A program made the position numbers and the translations under genes. From Inmirania thermothiophila (lineage in GTDB: Bacteria > Pseudomonadota > Gammaproteobacteria > DSM-100275), in the NCBI RefSeq assembly GCF_003751635.1, contig NZ_RJVI01000001.1:440726-504725 (forward strand): a stretch of DNA of 64,000 nt, read 5' to 3'. Shown piece after piece: positions 1 to 9,039 of this stretch; the first letter of the stretch is position 1; every line of letters starts with the position of its first letter. Under the pieces are notes generated by a model. The model was not told where the DNA came from. It made no database searches and saw nothing but the letters and a program-made list of their open reading frames with translations.

Positions 1-1
1 C

Positions 2-655
2 GTGGGCACGCTGGCGGCTGTGCTCGCCTACTTCCGCGACCGCCTGCGGCCCCTGCTGGCGGGGTGGTGGAGCTCGCTGCGCGGGGAGGGGCTCACGGCC
101 GAGGGGCGGCTCGCGTGGGCGGTGATCCTCGGCACGGTGCCGGTGGGGCTTGCCGGGCTCGTCTTCGGGGACCTGGTGGAGACGCGGCTGCGCTCGCCGC
201 TGGTGATCGCGCTCGCCACCGTCGGCTTCGGGCTCCTGCTGGGCTGGGCCGACCGGCGCGGCGGCGGCGCGCGCGACGAGGGGCGGCTGACCTGGCGGGA
301 CGTGGCGGTGGTGGGCTGCGCCCAGGCCCTCGCCCTCGTTCCCGGCACCTCGCGCTCGGGCATCACCATCACCGCGGGGCTCGCCCTGGGGCTCTCCCGC
401 GAGGCGGCGGCGCGCTACTCCTTCCTCCTCTCCATCCCGGTGATCGTGCTCGCGGGCGGGCTCAAGACGCTGGAGCTCGCGCAGTCCGGCGATCCGGTGC
501 CGTGGGGTGCGCTGCTCGCCGGGGCGGGGCTTTCCGCGGCCAGCGCCTATCTCTGCATCCGTATCTTCATGGCCTGGATCGAGCGCGCGGGGATGATGCC
601 CTTCGTCCTCTACCGCCTCGCCCTGGGCGGGGTGCTGCTGGCGGTGTTCGCATGA
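2..655 (+). CDS. uppP: Undecaprenyl-diphosphatase UppP, 5'-truncated by window edge
   Basis: Integral membrane phosphatase that dephosphorylates undecaprenyl diphosphate to recycle the lipid carrier for peptidoglycan. The 217 visible residues start inside the family's early 'GTL-AVL-YFRD' segment, so about 50 N-terminal residues lie before the window. The first codon seen (GTG) is very likely internal. The conserved PGTSRSG active-site motif begins near base 341, and several hydrophobic helices follow. The stop codon overlaps the ATG of the next gene (ATGA). The BacA/UppP family assignment is secure; only the N-terminus is missing. Confidence 0.93.
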   Translation: MGTLAAVLAYFRDRLRPLLAGWWSSLRGEGLTAEGRLAWAVILGTVPVGLAGLVFGDLVETRLRSPLVIALATVGFGLLLGWADRRGGGARDEGRLTWRDVAVVGCAQALALVPGTSRSGITITAGLALGLSREAAARYSFLLSIPVIVLAGGLKTLELAQSGDPVPWGALLAGAGLSAASAYLCIRIFMAWIERAGMMPFVLYRLALGGVLLAVFA

Positions 656-1041
656 CCCCGGCCGGCCTGCGCGCGCTGTGGCGGGCGGCGGGCTGGGGCC
701 TGGTGGCGCTGGTGGTGTGGCTGTCGCTGACGCCCGAACCGGTGGCGGCGGGCAACGACAAGCTGGGCCATCTCCTCGCCTACGCCGCGCTCATGGGCTG
801 GCACGTGCAGCTGCACCCGCGGCGGTGCCGGGCCGGGCTGGCGGCGGTCTTCGTCGCCCTGGGCGCCGTCCTGGAGCTGCTGCAGGGCCTCGGCGGGGCG
901 CGCGCGGCCGAGTGGGGTGATCTCGCCGCCGACGCCGGCGGGGTGGCGCTGGCCTGGGCGGGCGCGGCGCTGGGGCTCGACCGCGTGCTGGCGGGCCTCG
1001 AGGGGCGGCTCGCCGCGGCTCAGCGGGCGGTGCGGCGGTAG
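652..1041 (+). CDS. VanZ-like family membrane protein
   Basis: Small membrane protein of 129 residues with about four hydrophobic segments and the VanZ-type features '[13 protein letters not shown]' (residues about 35-47) and '[11 protein letters not shown]' near residue 90. VanZ-like proteins in proteobacteria have no firmly established function. The original VanZ gives low-level teicoplanin resistance. The ATG overlaps the uppP stop by 4 bases, which suggests translational coupling and an envelope role. Its 3' end overlaps the convergent cca gene by 22 bases. Confidence 0.8.
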   Translation: MTPAGLRALWRAAGWGLVALVVWLSLTPEPVAAGNDKLGHLLAYAALMGWHVQLHPRRCRAGLAAVFVALGAVLELLQGLGGARAAEWGDLAADAGGVALAWAGAALGLDRVLAGLEGRLAAAQRAVRR

Positions 1042-2246
1042 GCGGCGAGCGCGCGCAGGCGCGCCAGCCGCAGCGCTGCGCCCAGCTCCGGGCCGCGCAG
1101 GCCGCGCGCGAGGAGGGGGTGCGGGGAGACCGCGGCCGCCGCCTCGCGCGCCCCGCGCAGGTAGTCCGCCTGGGGGTAGGGACGGTCCTCGAGGCCGGTG
1201 CGGCCGCGGGCGTCGGCCTCGCAGGCGAGGACGAAGCGCTCGAGGCGCTCCGGGCGGCGCAGGGCGTCGAGCCGCTCGAGGGTGTCGAGGAGGGTCGCCG
1301 GGCGCAGCGCCGGCGCGTCGTGGCAGCGCCCGTGCAGGCGCGCGGCGAGCATGCCCTCGTCGCGGTACTCGCGGGGGGCGCGCAGGCGGGTGCAGAGCCG
1401 TTCCACGAGGCGGGCGCCGCGCACCTCGTGGCCGTGGTGGGCGGGCCAGCGCGCGGGCGGGGTGGTGCCCTTGCCGAGGTCGTGCACCAGGGCGGCGAAG
1501 CGCACCCGGGGGTCGTCGCTGAGGCGCGCCGCCTGCGCCAGCACCAGCTCCGTGTGGAGACCGCAGTCCACCTCCGGGTGGTGCTCGGGGGGCTGGGGCA
1601 CGCCGTAGAGGCGGTCCACCTCGGGGAGGATGCGGGCGAGCGCGCCGCAGGCGCGCAGGGCCTGCAGGAAGGCCTGCGGCGCCGGCTCGGCGAGCGCCTT
1701 CGCGAGCTCCGCCCAGACCCGCTCCGGCACCAGCGCATCCACCTCGCCCCGCGCCACCATCTCGCGCATGAGGGCCAGGGTCTCGTCGGCGATGCGGAAG
1801 CCGAGGGGCGCGTAGCGGGCGAGGAAGCGGGCCACGCGGAGGATGCGCACCGGGTCCTCCACGAACGCGGGCGAGACGTGGCGCAGGATGCGCGCCTCGA
1901 GGTCGCGCCGGCCGCCGTAGGGGTCGATGATGCGCCCGGCGGCGTCTCGGGCCATGGCGTTGATGGTGAGGTCGCGCCGCGCCAGGTCCTCCTCCAGGGT
2001 CACGTCCGGGGCGGCGTGCACGGCGAAGCCGCGGTAGCCGGGGGCGGTCTTGCGCTCGGTGCGCGCGAGGGCGTACTCCTCGCCGGTCTCGGGGTGGAGG
2101 AAGACCGGGAAGTCGCGGCCCACGGGGCGGAAGCCGCGCCGGATCATCTCCTCCGGCGTCGCCCCCACCACCACCCAGTCGCGCTCCCGCACCGGCCGGC
2201 CCAGGAGCTGGTCCCGGACCGCGCCGCCGACGAGATAGACCTCCAC
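1020..2246 (-). CDS. cca: Multifunctional CCA tRNA nucleotidyltransferase
   Basis: Adds or repairs the 3'-CCA of tRNAs without a template. This 408-residue protein has the class II nucleotidyltransferase head (GGAVRD at residues 7-12, [12 protein letters not shown] near 90-101), the neck motif [12 protein letters not shown], and a C-terminal HD domain (H-T-E-L-V-L, later HDLGK). Only the long gammaproteobacterial enzymes carry the HD domain, which gives phosphatase and phosphodiesterase activities. Length matches E. coli Cca (about 412). It is convergent with the vanZ-like gene and overlaps it by 22 bases. It lies just downstream of the epimerase gene on the same strand. Confidence 0.95.
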   Translation of the reverse strand: MEVYLVGGAVRDQLLGRPVRERDWVVVGATPEEMIRRGFRPVGRDFPVFLHPETGEEYALARTERKTAPGYRGFAVHAAPDVTLEEDLARRDLTINAMARDAAGRIIDPYGGRRDLEARILRHVSPAFVEDPVRILRVARFLARYAPLGFRIADETLALMREMVARGEVDALVPERVWAELAKALAEPAPQAFLQALRACGALARILPEVDRLYGVPQPPEHHPEVDCGLHTELVLAQAARLSDDPRVRFAALVHDLGKGTTPPARWPAHHGHEVRGARLVERLCTRLRAPREYRDEGMLAARLHGRCHDAPALRPATLLDTLERLDALRRPERLERFVLACEADARGRTGLEDRPYPQADYLRGAREAAAAVSPHPLLARGLRGPELGAALRLARLRALAAYRRTAR

Positions 2247-2262
2247 CGCGCCGCGGCCGCCC

Positions 2263-3240
2263 TCAGCGGCGGGCGAGGCGGCGGAAGTCCGAGAGCCGCC
2301 CCCGCCAGGTGCGCCGGGCGAGGTAGGCGGGCACCACCGCCTCGACGCTCGCCGGCGGGCCGCCGAGGATCGCCGGCCACGGCCCCTCGCAGGTACTCGC
2401 GACCTGGAGCGAGAGGTAGTTGTCGTAGGTGAAGGGCTGGCCCGGCAGGCGCTCGAGGATGCGTGCCTGGAGCCGCGAGAGGGCGTCGGGCAGGCCCAGG
2501 ATCAGCCGGCGCACGCCGAGGGTCCGGGCGGTGAAGCGCACCAGCTCGCGCAGGGTGTAGGTGCGCGGGCCGCAGAGGTCGTAGGCCGCGCCCGCCGTCT
2601 CCGCCTCGGCGAGGGCGGTGACGAAGGCCTGGGCGACATCGCCCACGTAGACCGGGGCGAGGCGCGCCTCCGGACAGGCCAGGGGGAAGACCCCGGGCGA
2701 GAGGCGCAGCAGGGTGGCGAAGCGGTTGAAGAAGCGGTCGTCGGGGCCGAAGATCACCGAGGGGCGGAAGACGGTCACGGCAAGCCCCTCGGCCTCGCGC
2801 ACGACGCGCTCGCCCTCGCCCTTGGTGCGCAGGTAGCGGCTCTCGCCGCGGCCGGCGTTGAGTGCGCTCATGTGCAGCAGGCGCGGCACCTGCGCGGCGC
2901 GGCAGGCGGCGACGAGCTTGCGCGGCAGCTCCACGTGGACGCGGCGGAAGCCGGCGCCGTCGCGCGCAGGGTCGTTGAGGATGCCGACGAGGTTGACGGC
3001 GGCGTCGCAGCCGGCGAGGAGCCGGGTCAGGGTCGCCTCGTCGTGGACGTCGGCCTCCACCAGCTCCAGCACCGGCTCGGTGTAGTTGCCGTTGCCCGCG
3101 GGCTGCGGCAGCAGGTCGCGATGGCGGTGGGGGTGGCGGGTGGGCACGACGAGCCGGTGCCGCCCCCGCAGCAGGCGCGGGATCAGGTGGCGGCCGACGA
3201 AGCCGGTGCCGCCCAGGATGCAGATGCGCATGGGCCTCAT
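2263..3240 (-). CDS. NDUFA9-type NAD(P)-binding epimerase/dehydratase
   Basis: Extended short-chain dehydrogenase fold, 325 residues. The N-terminal [10 protein letters not shown] nucleotide-binding loop lies within the first 20 residues. The closest recognisable group is the complex I NDUFA9 subunit family in bacteria, whose physiological role is unclear (possibly quinone or sugar-nucleotide metabolism). The start at 3240 is preferred because GGAGGG lies 5 bases upstream of that ATG. A second ATG at 3231 begins exactly at the Rossmann strand and is the alternative. It is probably co-transcribed with cca, 16 bases downstream. Confidence 0.8.
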   Translation of the reverse strand: MRPMRICILGGTGFVGRHLIPRLLRGRHRLVVPTRHPHRHRDLLPQPAGNGNYTEPVLELVEADVHDEATLTRLLAGCDAAVNLVGILNDPARDGAGFRRVHVELPRKLVAACRAAQVPRLLHMSALNAGRGESRYLRTKGEGERVVREAEGLAVTVFRPSVIFGPDDRFFNRFATLLRLSPGVFPLACPEARLAPVYVGDVAQAFVTALAEAETAGAAYDLCGPRTYTLRELVRFTARTLGVRRLILGLPDALSRLQARILERLPGQPFTYDNYLSLQVASTCEGPWPAILGGPPASVEAVVPAYLARRTWRGRLSDFRRLARR

Positions 3241-3326
3241 GGTCGCCCTCCGGAAAGGGGTGGTCGGCGCCGATTGTACGGGAATCGGGGCGGTGAGGGG
3301 GGCCTTCGGCGGGGGGCGGCAGCCGC

Positions 3327-3332
3327 TATACT
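3327..3332 (+). promoter_or_regulatory. Putative -10 (TATACT) close to the TauE start codon
   Basis: TATACT lies only 9 bases before the ATG at 3342, so transcription from it would give an almost leaderless mRNA. No good -35 is seen 16-18 bases upstream. Weak support. Confidence 0.3.
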
Positions 3333-3341
3333 GCGGGCGCC

Positions 3342-4142
3342 ATGACGGCGCTCGCGCTTCTCGCCTATCTCGCCGCCGGCGCCCTCGCCGGGGTCCTCGC
3401 CGGGCTGCTGGGGGTCGGCGGCGGCATCGTCATCGTCCCGGCGCTGCTGGTGCTGCTGGAGGCGCAGGGGGTGGCGCCGGAGCTCAGCATGCACATGGCG
3501 GTGGGGACCTCCCTCGCCACCATCCTCCTCACCTCGCTCTCCTCGGTGCGGGCCCACCATCGTCGCGGCGCCCTGCGCCGGGAGCTTGTCGCCGCCATGG
3601 CCCCGGCCATCGCGGCGGGCGCCCTCGCCGGGGCGGGGCTCGCCGACGCCCTGGCGGGGGCGGTGCTGCGCCGCATCTTCGGCGCCTTTCTCCTGCTGGT
3701 GGCGGCGCAGCTCGCCCTCGAGCTGGTCCCCGCCGGGCGGCGGCAGGTGCCGGGGCGAGGCGTGCTGGCCGCCGCCGGGGGGGTCATCGGCGCCGTCTCG
3801 GCGCTGCTCGGCATCGGCGGGGGCAGCCTCACGGTGCCGTTCCTGGTCTGGCGCAACGTGCCCGTGCACGAGGCGGTCGCCACCTCCGCCGCCTGCGGCC
3901 TGCCCATCGCCGCCGCCGGGGCGGCCGGGTTCGTCTGGGGCGGCTGGGGGGAGACGGGGCTGCCCCCGTGGAGCCTCGGCTACGTCCACCTGCCGGCGCT
4001 CGCCGGGATCGCCCTCGCCAGCGTGCCGGCGGCGCCCGTGGGGGCGGCGCTCGCCCACCGTTGGCCGGCCGCGCGGCTGCGCCGCATCTTCGCCGCCTTC
4101 CTCGTCGTGGTGGGCCTGCGGATGCTGTTGGGAGGGGGATAA
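3342..4142 (+). CDS. Sulfite exporter TauE/SafE family permease
   Basis: Polytopic membrane protein of 266 residues with about eight hydrophobic helices in two internally similar halves. Each half carries the family glycine-rich signature ([13 protein letters not shown] near residue 25 and [13 protein letters not shown] near 155). TauE/SafE proteins are thought to export sulfite, sulfoacetate or related organosulfur anions. It lies directly upstream of sat-aprBA, so sulfite or another sulfur oxyanion is a natural substrate guess. That is inference from context; family members also move other anions. Confidence 0.87.
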   Translation: MTALALLAYLAAGALAGVLAGLLGVGGGIVIVPALLVLLEAQGVAPELSMHMAVGTSLATILLTSLSSVRAHHRRGALRRELVAAMAPAIAAGALAGAGLADALAGAVLRRIFGAFLLLVAAQLALELVPAGRRQVPGRGVLAAAGGVIGAVSALLGIGGGSLTVPFLVWRNVPVHEAVATSAACGLPIAAAGAAGFVWGGWGETGLPPWSLGYVHLPALAGIALASVPAAPVGAALAHRWPAARLRRIFAAFLVVVGLRMLLGGG

Positions 4143-4174
4143 GACCCCCTTATGCAGGCAGAGGAAATACCTGT

Positions 4175-4203
4175 TTGGCACCATTCCGGCGCCCCCCTAA
4201 GGT
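4175..4203 (+). promoter_or_regulatory. Putative sigma-70 promoter of sat-aprBA
   Basis: TTGGCA at 4175-4180 (5 of 6 to the -35 consensus), then a 17-base spacer and TAAGGT at 4198-4203 (weak -10). It lies about 55 bases before the sat ATG. A 7-bp hairpin (arms 4211-4217 and 4224-4230) follows in the leader. Confidence 0.4.
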
Positions 4204-4258
4204 TTTGTTCCCCCGGGGGCCTGCCCGGGGAGGTGAGGCCGAGGGAGGGGTAGACGCG

Positions 4259-5473
4259 ATGAGCCTGGTGCCGCCGCATGGAGGGGGATCCCTCAAGCCG
4301 CTGCTCCTCGAGGGCGAGGCGCTCGCCGAGGAGCGCCGCCGCGCCGAGACGCTGCCGCGGGTGACGCTGAGTTCGCGCGAGGCCGGCGACCTGATCATGA
4401 TGGGCATCGGCGGCTTCACGCCGCTCGAGGGCTTCATGACCCGGGCCGACTGGGAGGGGGTGTGCGACGGGATGCGCATGGCCAACGGCCTCTTCTGGCC
4501 CATCCCCATCACGCTGTCCACGGACCGGGACACCGCCGACGGGCTCAAGGAGGGGCAGGACGTCGCCCTCTACGACCCCGAGCGTGACGAGATCCTCGCC
4601 ACCATGACGGTCACCGAGCGCTACACCATCGACAAGGCGCACGAGTGCGCGACGGTGTTCCGGACCACCGACCTCGAGCACCCGGGCGTGAAGATGGTGA
4701 TGGAGCAGGGCGAGGTCAACCTGGCCGGGCCCGTGCGGGTGCTCTCCACCGGCGGCTTCCCGGAGAAGTACGGGGCGCTCTTCAAGACCCCGGCGCAGAC
4801 GCGGGCGGTGTTCGAGGCCAAGGGCTGGACCACGGTGGCCGCCTTCCAGACCCGCAACCCCATGCACCGCTCGCACGAGTACCTGGCGAAGATCGCCATC
4901 GAGGTCTGCGACGGCGTGCTGATCCACTCGCTGCTGGGCAAGCTCAAGCCCGGCGACATCCCGGCCGAGGTCCGGGCCCGCGCCATCGATGCGCTCATCG
5001 AGCACTACTTCGTCAAGGACACCGTGGTGCAGGCGGGCTACCCGCTGGACATGCGGTATGCCGGTCCGCGCGAGGCCCTGCTGCATGCGCTCTTCCGCCA
5101 GAACTACGGCTGCTCGCACCTCATCGTCGGGCGCGACCACGCCGGGGTCGGCGACTACTACGGCCCCTTCGACGCCCACAAGATCTTCGACGAGATCCCG
5201 GCCGATGCGCTGGTGACCAAGCCGCTCAAGATCGACTGGACCTTCTGGTGCGACCGTTGCGAGGGGATGGCCTCGATGCGCACCTGCCCGCACGGCGAGG
5301 AGGACCGCCTGCTGCTGTCGGGCACGAAGCTGCGCAAGATGCTCTCGGAGGGCCAGCCGGTGCCGGATCACTTCAGCCGCCCGGAGGTCCTGGCGATCCT
5401 GCGCGAGTACTACGAGGGGCTTGCCGAGCACGAGCGCGTGGAGGTGAAGCTGACCGGCCACTCGGCCCGCTGA
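4259..5473 (+). CDS. sat: Sulfate adenylyltransferase (ATP sulfurylase), dissimilatory type
   Basis: In sulfur oxidisers this enzyme works in the ATP-forming direction: APS plus pyrophosphate gives sulfate plus ATP. The 404-residue monomeric form has [12 protein letters not shown] (the HxxH-type nucleotide loop) near residue 200, [12 protein letters not shown] near 293, and a CX2C-X8-C cluster (WCDRC...RTC) near 330, as in dissimilatory Sat. The start is ATG 4259, after a GAGGGAGGGG purine run. It is followed by aprB and aprA on the same strand, completing the sulfite-to-sulfate branch. No APS kinase domain is fused. Confidence 0.97.
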   Translation: MSLVPPHGGGSLKPLLLEGEALAEERRRAETLPRVTLSSREAGDLIMMGIGGFTPLEGFMTRADWEGVCDGMRMANGLFWPIPITLSTDRDTADGLKEGQDVALYDPERDEILATMTVTERYTIDKAHECATVFRTTDLEHPGVKMVMEQGEVNLAGPVRVLSTGGFPEKYGALFKTPAQTRAVFEAKGWTTVAAFQTRNPMHRSHEYLAKIAIEVCDGVLIHSLLGKLKPGDIPAEVRARAIDALIEHYFVKDTVVQAGYPLDMRYAGPREALLHALFRQNYGCSHLIVGRDHAGVGDYYGPFDAHKIFDEIPADALVTKPLKIDWTFWCDRCEGMASMRTCPHGEEDRLLLSGTKLRKMLSEGQPVPDHFSRPEVLAILREYYEGLAEHERVEVKLTGHSAR

Positions 5474-5483
5474 GGGCCGACGG

Positions 5484-5507
5484 CGCCCGGCCCGCGAGGG
5501 CCGGGCG
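5484..5507 (+). promoter_or_regulatory. Perfect 10-bp hairpin with GCGA tetraloop between sat and aprB
   Basis: Arms 5484-5493 and 5498-5507 are exact reverse complements around a GCGA (GNRA) loop. There is no T-tract behind it, so it looks more like an mRNA-stabilising or processing hairpin than a simple terminator. Confidence 0.55.
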
Positions 5508-5545
5508 GGTGTACCTCGAGGTGACCACAAACGGAGACGCTGACG

Positions 5546-6016
5546 ATGCCAACCTACGTCCGTACCGACAAGTGCGACGGATGCAAGGGTCAGGACAAGA
5601 CCGCTTGCATGTACATCTGCCCCCACGACCTCATGCGCCTGGACAAGGACGGCTCGGAGACCGGCTGGGCGATGAAGGCCTACAACCAGGAGCCGGAGCA
5701 GTGCTGGGAGTGCTACTCCTGCGTCAAGATCTGCCCCCAGCAGGCGATCGAGGTCCGCCACTACGCCGACATCGTCCCCATGGGTGCGTCGGTGCAGCCG
5801 CTGCGCGGTTCGGACTCCATCATCTGGACCATCAAGTTCCGCAACGGCACCATGAAGCGCTTCAAGTTCCCCATCCGCACCACCCCCGAGGGCTCCATCG
5901 AGCCGTATGCGGGCAAGCCCAAGGCGGATCTGTCGCGCATCGACCAGCCGGGCTTCTTCAACAACCCCGACGGCCCGGTCAAGCCCGGCGATCGCAGCCA
6001 GCTGATCCGGGTCTGA
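5546..6016 (+). CDS. aprB: Adenylylsulfate reductase beta subunit
   Basis: Ferredoxin-like iron-sulfur subunit of APS reductase. It carries electrons between the FAD of AprA and the membrane-linked partner. At 156 residues it shows two 4Fe-4S cluster motifs: an expanded first one (C-D-G-C-K-G-Q-D-K-T-A-C then CPHDLM, residues about 10-30) and CWECYSCVKICP (about 52-63). The long C-terminal tail wraps AprA in known structures. It lies 72 bases after sat and 60 before aprA, in the order sat-aprB-aprA with no aprM. This arrangement is typical of Apr systems paired with Qmo. Confidence 0.97.
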   Translation: MPTYVRTDKCDGCKGQDKTACMYICPHDLMRLDKDGSETGWAMKAYNQEPEQCWECYSCVKICPQQAIEVRHYADIVPMGASVQPLRGSDSIIWTIKFRNGTMKRFKFPIRTTPEGSIEPYAGKPKADLSRIDQPGFFNNPDGPVKPGDRSQLIRV

Positions 6017-6076
6017 GCAGGCCCCGCAGCGCCGGCCGCGGCCGGCAGGGAAGGACAAGACGAGAGGGTGACATCC

Positions 6077-8029
6077 ATGTCTGAGGGTACCTTCGGCAAT
6101 CCCGAGATCGTCCAGGAGGAGGTCGACATCCTCATCATCGGCGGTGGCATGGCCGCCTGCGGCGCCGCCTACGAGATCGGCCCCTGGATCGAGGCGGCCA
6201 AGGAGAAGATCGGCCGCGAGCTCAAGGTCAAGCTGGTGGACAAGGCCGCGCTGTCGCGCTCCGGTGCGGTGGCCCAGGGCCTCTCCGCCATCAACACCTA
6301 CCTCGGCGAGAACGACCCCGCCGACTACGCCCGCATGGTCTCCAACGACCTCATGGGCATCACGCGCGACGACCTCACCTACGACCTCGGCCGTCACGTG
6401 GACGACTCCGTGCATCTGTTCGAGGAGTGGGGCCTGCCGATCTGGAAGCAGCCCGGCGACGAGGGCAAGAAGCTCGTCGAGGGCGGCAAGCCGGTGCGCT
6501 CCGGGCGCTGGCAGATCATGATCAACGGCGAGTCCTACAAGTGGATCGTGGCCGAGGCGGCGAAGAAGGCGCTCGGCATGGAGCGCATCCAGGAGCGCGT
6601 CTTCATCGTCAAGCTCGTCAACGACAAGAACGACCCCAACCGCGTCGCCGGCGCGGTGGGCTTCTCGGTGCGCGAGCACAAGGTCTTCGTCTACAAGTTC
6701 AAGGCCTGCCTGCTGGTCTGCGGCGGCGCCGTCAACATCTTCCGTCCGCGCTCGGTGGGCGAGGGCACGGGCCGCGCCTGGTACCCGGTCTGGAACGCCG
6801 GCTCCACCTACGCCATGGCGGCGGAGGCCGGGGCGGAGCTCACCATGATGGAGAACCGCTTCGTCCCCGCCCGCTTCAAGGACGGCTACGGCCCGGTGGG
6901 CGCCTGGTTCCTGCTCTTCAAGTCTAAGGCCATCAACGCCTACGGCGAGGAGTACCTGTCCAAGCCCGAGGCCCAGCAGCTCCTCGAGGCCTATGCGCCC
7001 TACAACAAGGCCCAGGTGACGCCCACCTGCCTGCGCAACCACGTCATGCTCAACGAGATGCTCGAGGGGCGCGGTCCCATCTACATGGACACCGTGACCG
7101 CGCTCGGCAAGCTCGCCGAGACCATGACGCCCAAGGAGATCAAGCACCTCGAGGCCGAGGCCTGGGAGGACTTCCTCGACATGTGCATCGGCCAGGCCGG
7201 CGTGTGGGCGGGCGAGAACATCGAGCCGGAGAAGAAGAACTCCGAGCTCATGCCCACCGAGCCCTACCTGCTCGGCTCGCACTCGGGCTGCTGCGGCATC
7301 TGGGTCTCGGGGCCGGAGGACGTGGGTGCGCCTGACGACTGGCACTGGGGCTACCGCTCCATGACCACGGTCAAGGGGCTGTTCACCGCGGGCGACGGCG
7401 TCGGCGCCTCGGGCCACAAGTTCTCCTCGGGCTCGCACGCCGAGGGCCGCATCGCCGCCAAGGGCATGGTGAAGTTCGTGCTCGACAACATCGACTGGCA
7501 GCCGGAGCTCGACACCCCGGTGGAGGAGCTGGTGGAGGAGATCTACCGGCCGGTGCGCAACTTCCTCGAGCACAAGGACTACACCACCGCCATCGACGTC
7601 AACCCCCACTACATCACGCCCAAGATGCTGCAGTTCCGGCTGCAGAAGATCATGGACGAGTACGTGGGCGGCGTCGCCACCTACTACCGCACCAACGAGA
7701 AGATGCTCGAGGTGGCGGAGCAGAAGCTGGAGATGCTCAAGGAGGACGCCCTCAAGATGCGGGCCAAGGACCTGCACGAGCTGCTGCGGGCCTGGGAGAA
7801 CTACCACCGCATCCTCACCTCCGAGGCGCATCTCAAGCACGTCAAGTTCCGGAAGGAGAGCCGCTACCCCGGCTTCTACTACCGGATGGACTACAACTTC
7901 ATCGACGACGAGAACTGGAAGGTCTTCGTCAACTCCACCTACGACCGGAAGACCAAGGAGTGGAAGGTCTTCACCCGTCCGCACGTGGACCTGGTGGAGA
8001 AGTGGAACAGCCCCGGCAAGGCCGCCTGA
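6077..8029 (+). CDS. aprA: Adenylylsulfate reductase alpha subunit
   Basis: FAD subunit that forms the sulfite-FAD adduct and exchanges AMP and APS. Here it presumably oxidises sulfite plus AMP to APS. The 650 residues begin with the FAD-binding GGGMAACGAAYE near residue 20 and have the fumarate-reductase-like flavoprotein layout. I place the start at ATG 6077 (MSEGTFGN). An in-frame GTG at 6068 would add three residues. The qmoAB-hdrCB genes at 25-30 kb would provide the electron link to the quinone pool. A strong terminator follows at 8053. Confidence 0.97.
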   Translation: MSEGTFGNPEIVQEEVDILIIGGGMAACGAAYEIGPWIEAAKEKIGRELKVKLVDKAALSRSGAVAQGLSAINTYLGENDPADYARMVSNDLMGITRDDLTYDLGRHVDDSVHLFEEWGLPIWKQPGDEGKKLVEGGKPVRSGRWQIMINGESYKWIVAEAAKKALGMERIQERVFIVKLVNDKNDPNRVAGAVGFSVREHKVFVYKFKACLLVCGGAVNIFRPRSVGEGTGRAWYPVWNAGSTYAMAAEAGAELTMMENRFVPARFKDGYGPVGAWFLLFKSKAINAYGEEYLSKPEAQQLLEAYAPYNKAQVTPTCLRNHVMLNEMLEGRGPIYMDTVTALGKLAETMTPKEIKHLEAEAWEDFLDMCIGQAGVWAGENIEPEKKNSELMPTEPYLLGSHSGCCGIWVSGPEDVGAPDDWHWGYRSMTTVKGLFTAGDGVGASGHKFSSGSHAEGRIAAKGMVKFVLDNIDWQPELDTPVEELVEEIYRPVRNFLEHKDYTTAIDVNPHYITPKMLQFRLQKIMDEYVGGVATYYRTNEKMLEVAEQKLEMLKEDALKMRAKDLHELLRAWENYHRILTSEAHLKHVKFRKESRYPGFYYRMDYNFIDDENWKVFVNSTYDRKTKEWKVFTRPHVDLVEKWNSPGKAA

Positions 8030-8052
8030 GGCGGGGCTGACCGGGCAGGGAC

Positions 8053-8095
8053 GGCCCGGGCGGGGCGCAGGCCCCGTCCGGGCCTTCCCCTTTTG
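8053..8095 (+). terminator. Rho-independent terminator after aprA
   Basis: A 14-base GC stem (8053-8066 with 8071-8084, one G-T pair) and a 4-base loop are followed by TTCCCCTTTT. It ends the sat-aprB-aprA unit. Confidence 0.75.
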
Positions 8096-8137
8096 CGTCA
8101 CCGGGCCGGCCTGCCACGGCCCGAGGAGCGGGAACCC

Positions 8138-8986
8138 ATGAGCGACATCCGGCGCACGGGCGCCATCGACAACCCGGTGGTGCCGGTCCAGCTGCGCGGC
8201 GACAGCCGGCTGCAGTTCCGCTGCCGCCAGGGCATCGACTGCTGGAACGCCTGCTGCAGCAACATCGACTTCGCCCTCACCCCCTACGACATCCTCCGCA
8301 TGGCCCGCCGGCTCGGCCTCACCACCGGCGAGTTCCTGGCCACCTTCACCTTCCCCTACGAGATGGACGCCGACGGTCTGCCGGGGGTGAAGCTGCGCAC
8401 CCGCGACGACCGCCCCGCCTGCCTCTTCATGGCGGACGAGGGATGCACCATCTACGAGGACCGGCCCACGGCCTGCCGCTACTACCCGCTGGCGCTGCTG
8501 TCCATGCGCAAGGCGGGCGAGGCGCGCGACGAGGCCCATTACGCGCTGGTCCGGGAGGCGCACTGCCACGGCCACCAGGAGCCGCGCGAGCTCGCCATCG
8601 ACGCCTACCGCGCCGAGCAGGGGCTCGAGCCCTACGACCGCCTCGCCCGGGGCTGGCGCCGGCTCCTGCTCAAGAAGCGCTCGGCGGGACCGGCCCTGGG
8701 ACGCCCGCCCAAGCGCACCTACGATTTCTTCTTCATGGTCTGCTACGACCTCGACCGCTTCCGTGCCTTCGTCGCCAGCGAGGGCTTCCGCCGCACCTAC
8801 GATCTCGACCCGGTGTTCCTCCAGCGGCTGGCGCGGGAGGACGAGACCCTGTTGGAGTTCGGCTACCGGCTCCTGCGCCAGGTCCTCTTCGGCGAGGCGA
8901 CGATCCCGCTCACCGCGGAGGCCAAGGCGCGGCGCGAGGCGCGGGCGCAGCGGGAGGCCGCACCGGCGGGGGATGCGGCCGGTTGA
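8138..8986 (+). CDS. YkgJ-family cysteine cluster protein
   Basis: A 282-residue soluble protein with the YkgJ/CxxCxxCC-type zinc or iron-chelating pattern. Near residues 27-38 it has C-R-Q-G-I-D-C-W-N-A-C-C, and near 93-112 it has C-L-F-M then GCTIYEDRPTACRYYP. No enzymatic role is established for the family. The start at 8138 (MSDIRR) is preferred over the upstream in-frame ATG at 8093, because GAGGAGCGG precedes it and 8093 lies inside the aprA terminator. Its place behind apr suggests, without proof, a role in cluster maturation or sulfur chemistry. Confidence 0.78.
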   Translation: MSDIRRTGAIDNPVVPVQLRGDSRLQFRCRQGIDCWNACCSNIDFALTPYDILRMARRLGLTTGEFLATFTFPYEMDADGLPGVKLRTRDDRPACLFMADEGCTIYEDRPTACRYYPLALLSMRKAGEARDEAHYALVREAHCHGHQEPRELAIDAYRAEQGLEPYDRLARGWRRLLLKKRSAGPALGRPPKRTYDFFFMVCYDLDRFRAFVASEGFRRTYDLDPVFLQRLAREDETLLEFGYRLLRQVLFGEATIPLTAEAKARREARAQREAAPAGDAAG

Positions 8987-9039
8987 CGCGCGCCGGTGCG
9001 GTCTGACAGCATCGGCCCCCCGAGCACCGGAGGTCCGCC

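Noticed and set aside
4176..4191. TGGCACCATTCCGGCG upstream of sat as a sigma-54 promoter
   Set aside because: GG and GC are correctly spaced but the TT of the -12 element is missing. A sigma-70 reading (TTGGCA-17-TAAGGT) explains the site as well.
3980..8575. 1531-codon open frame on the minus strand across sat-aprBA
   Set aside because: It is a shadow frame caused by high GC. It is antisense to clearly recognisable sat, aprB and aprA and encodes low-complexity, His/Gly/Ala/Val-rich sequence.
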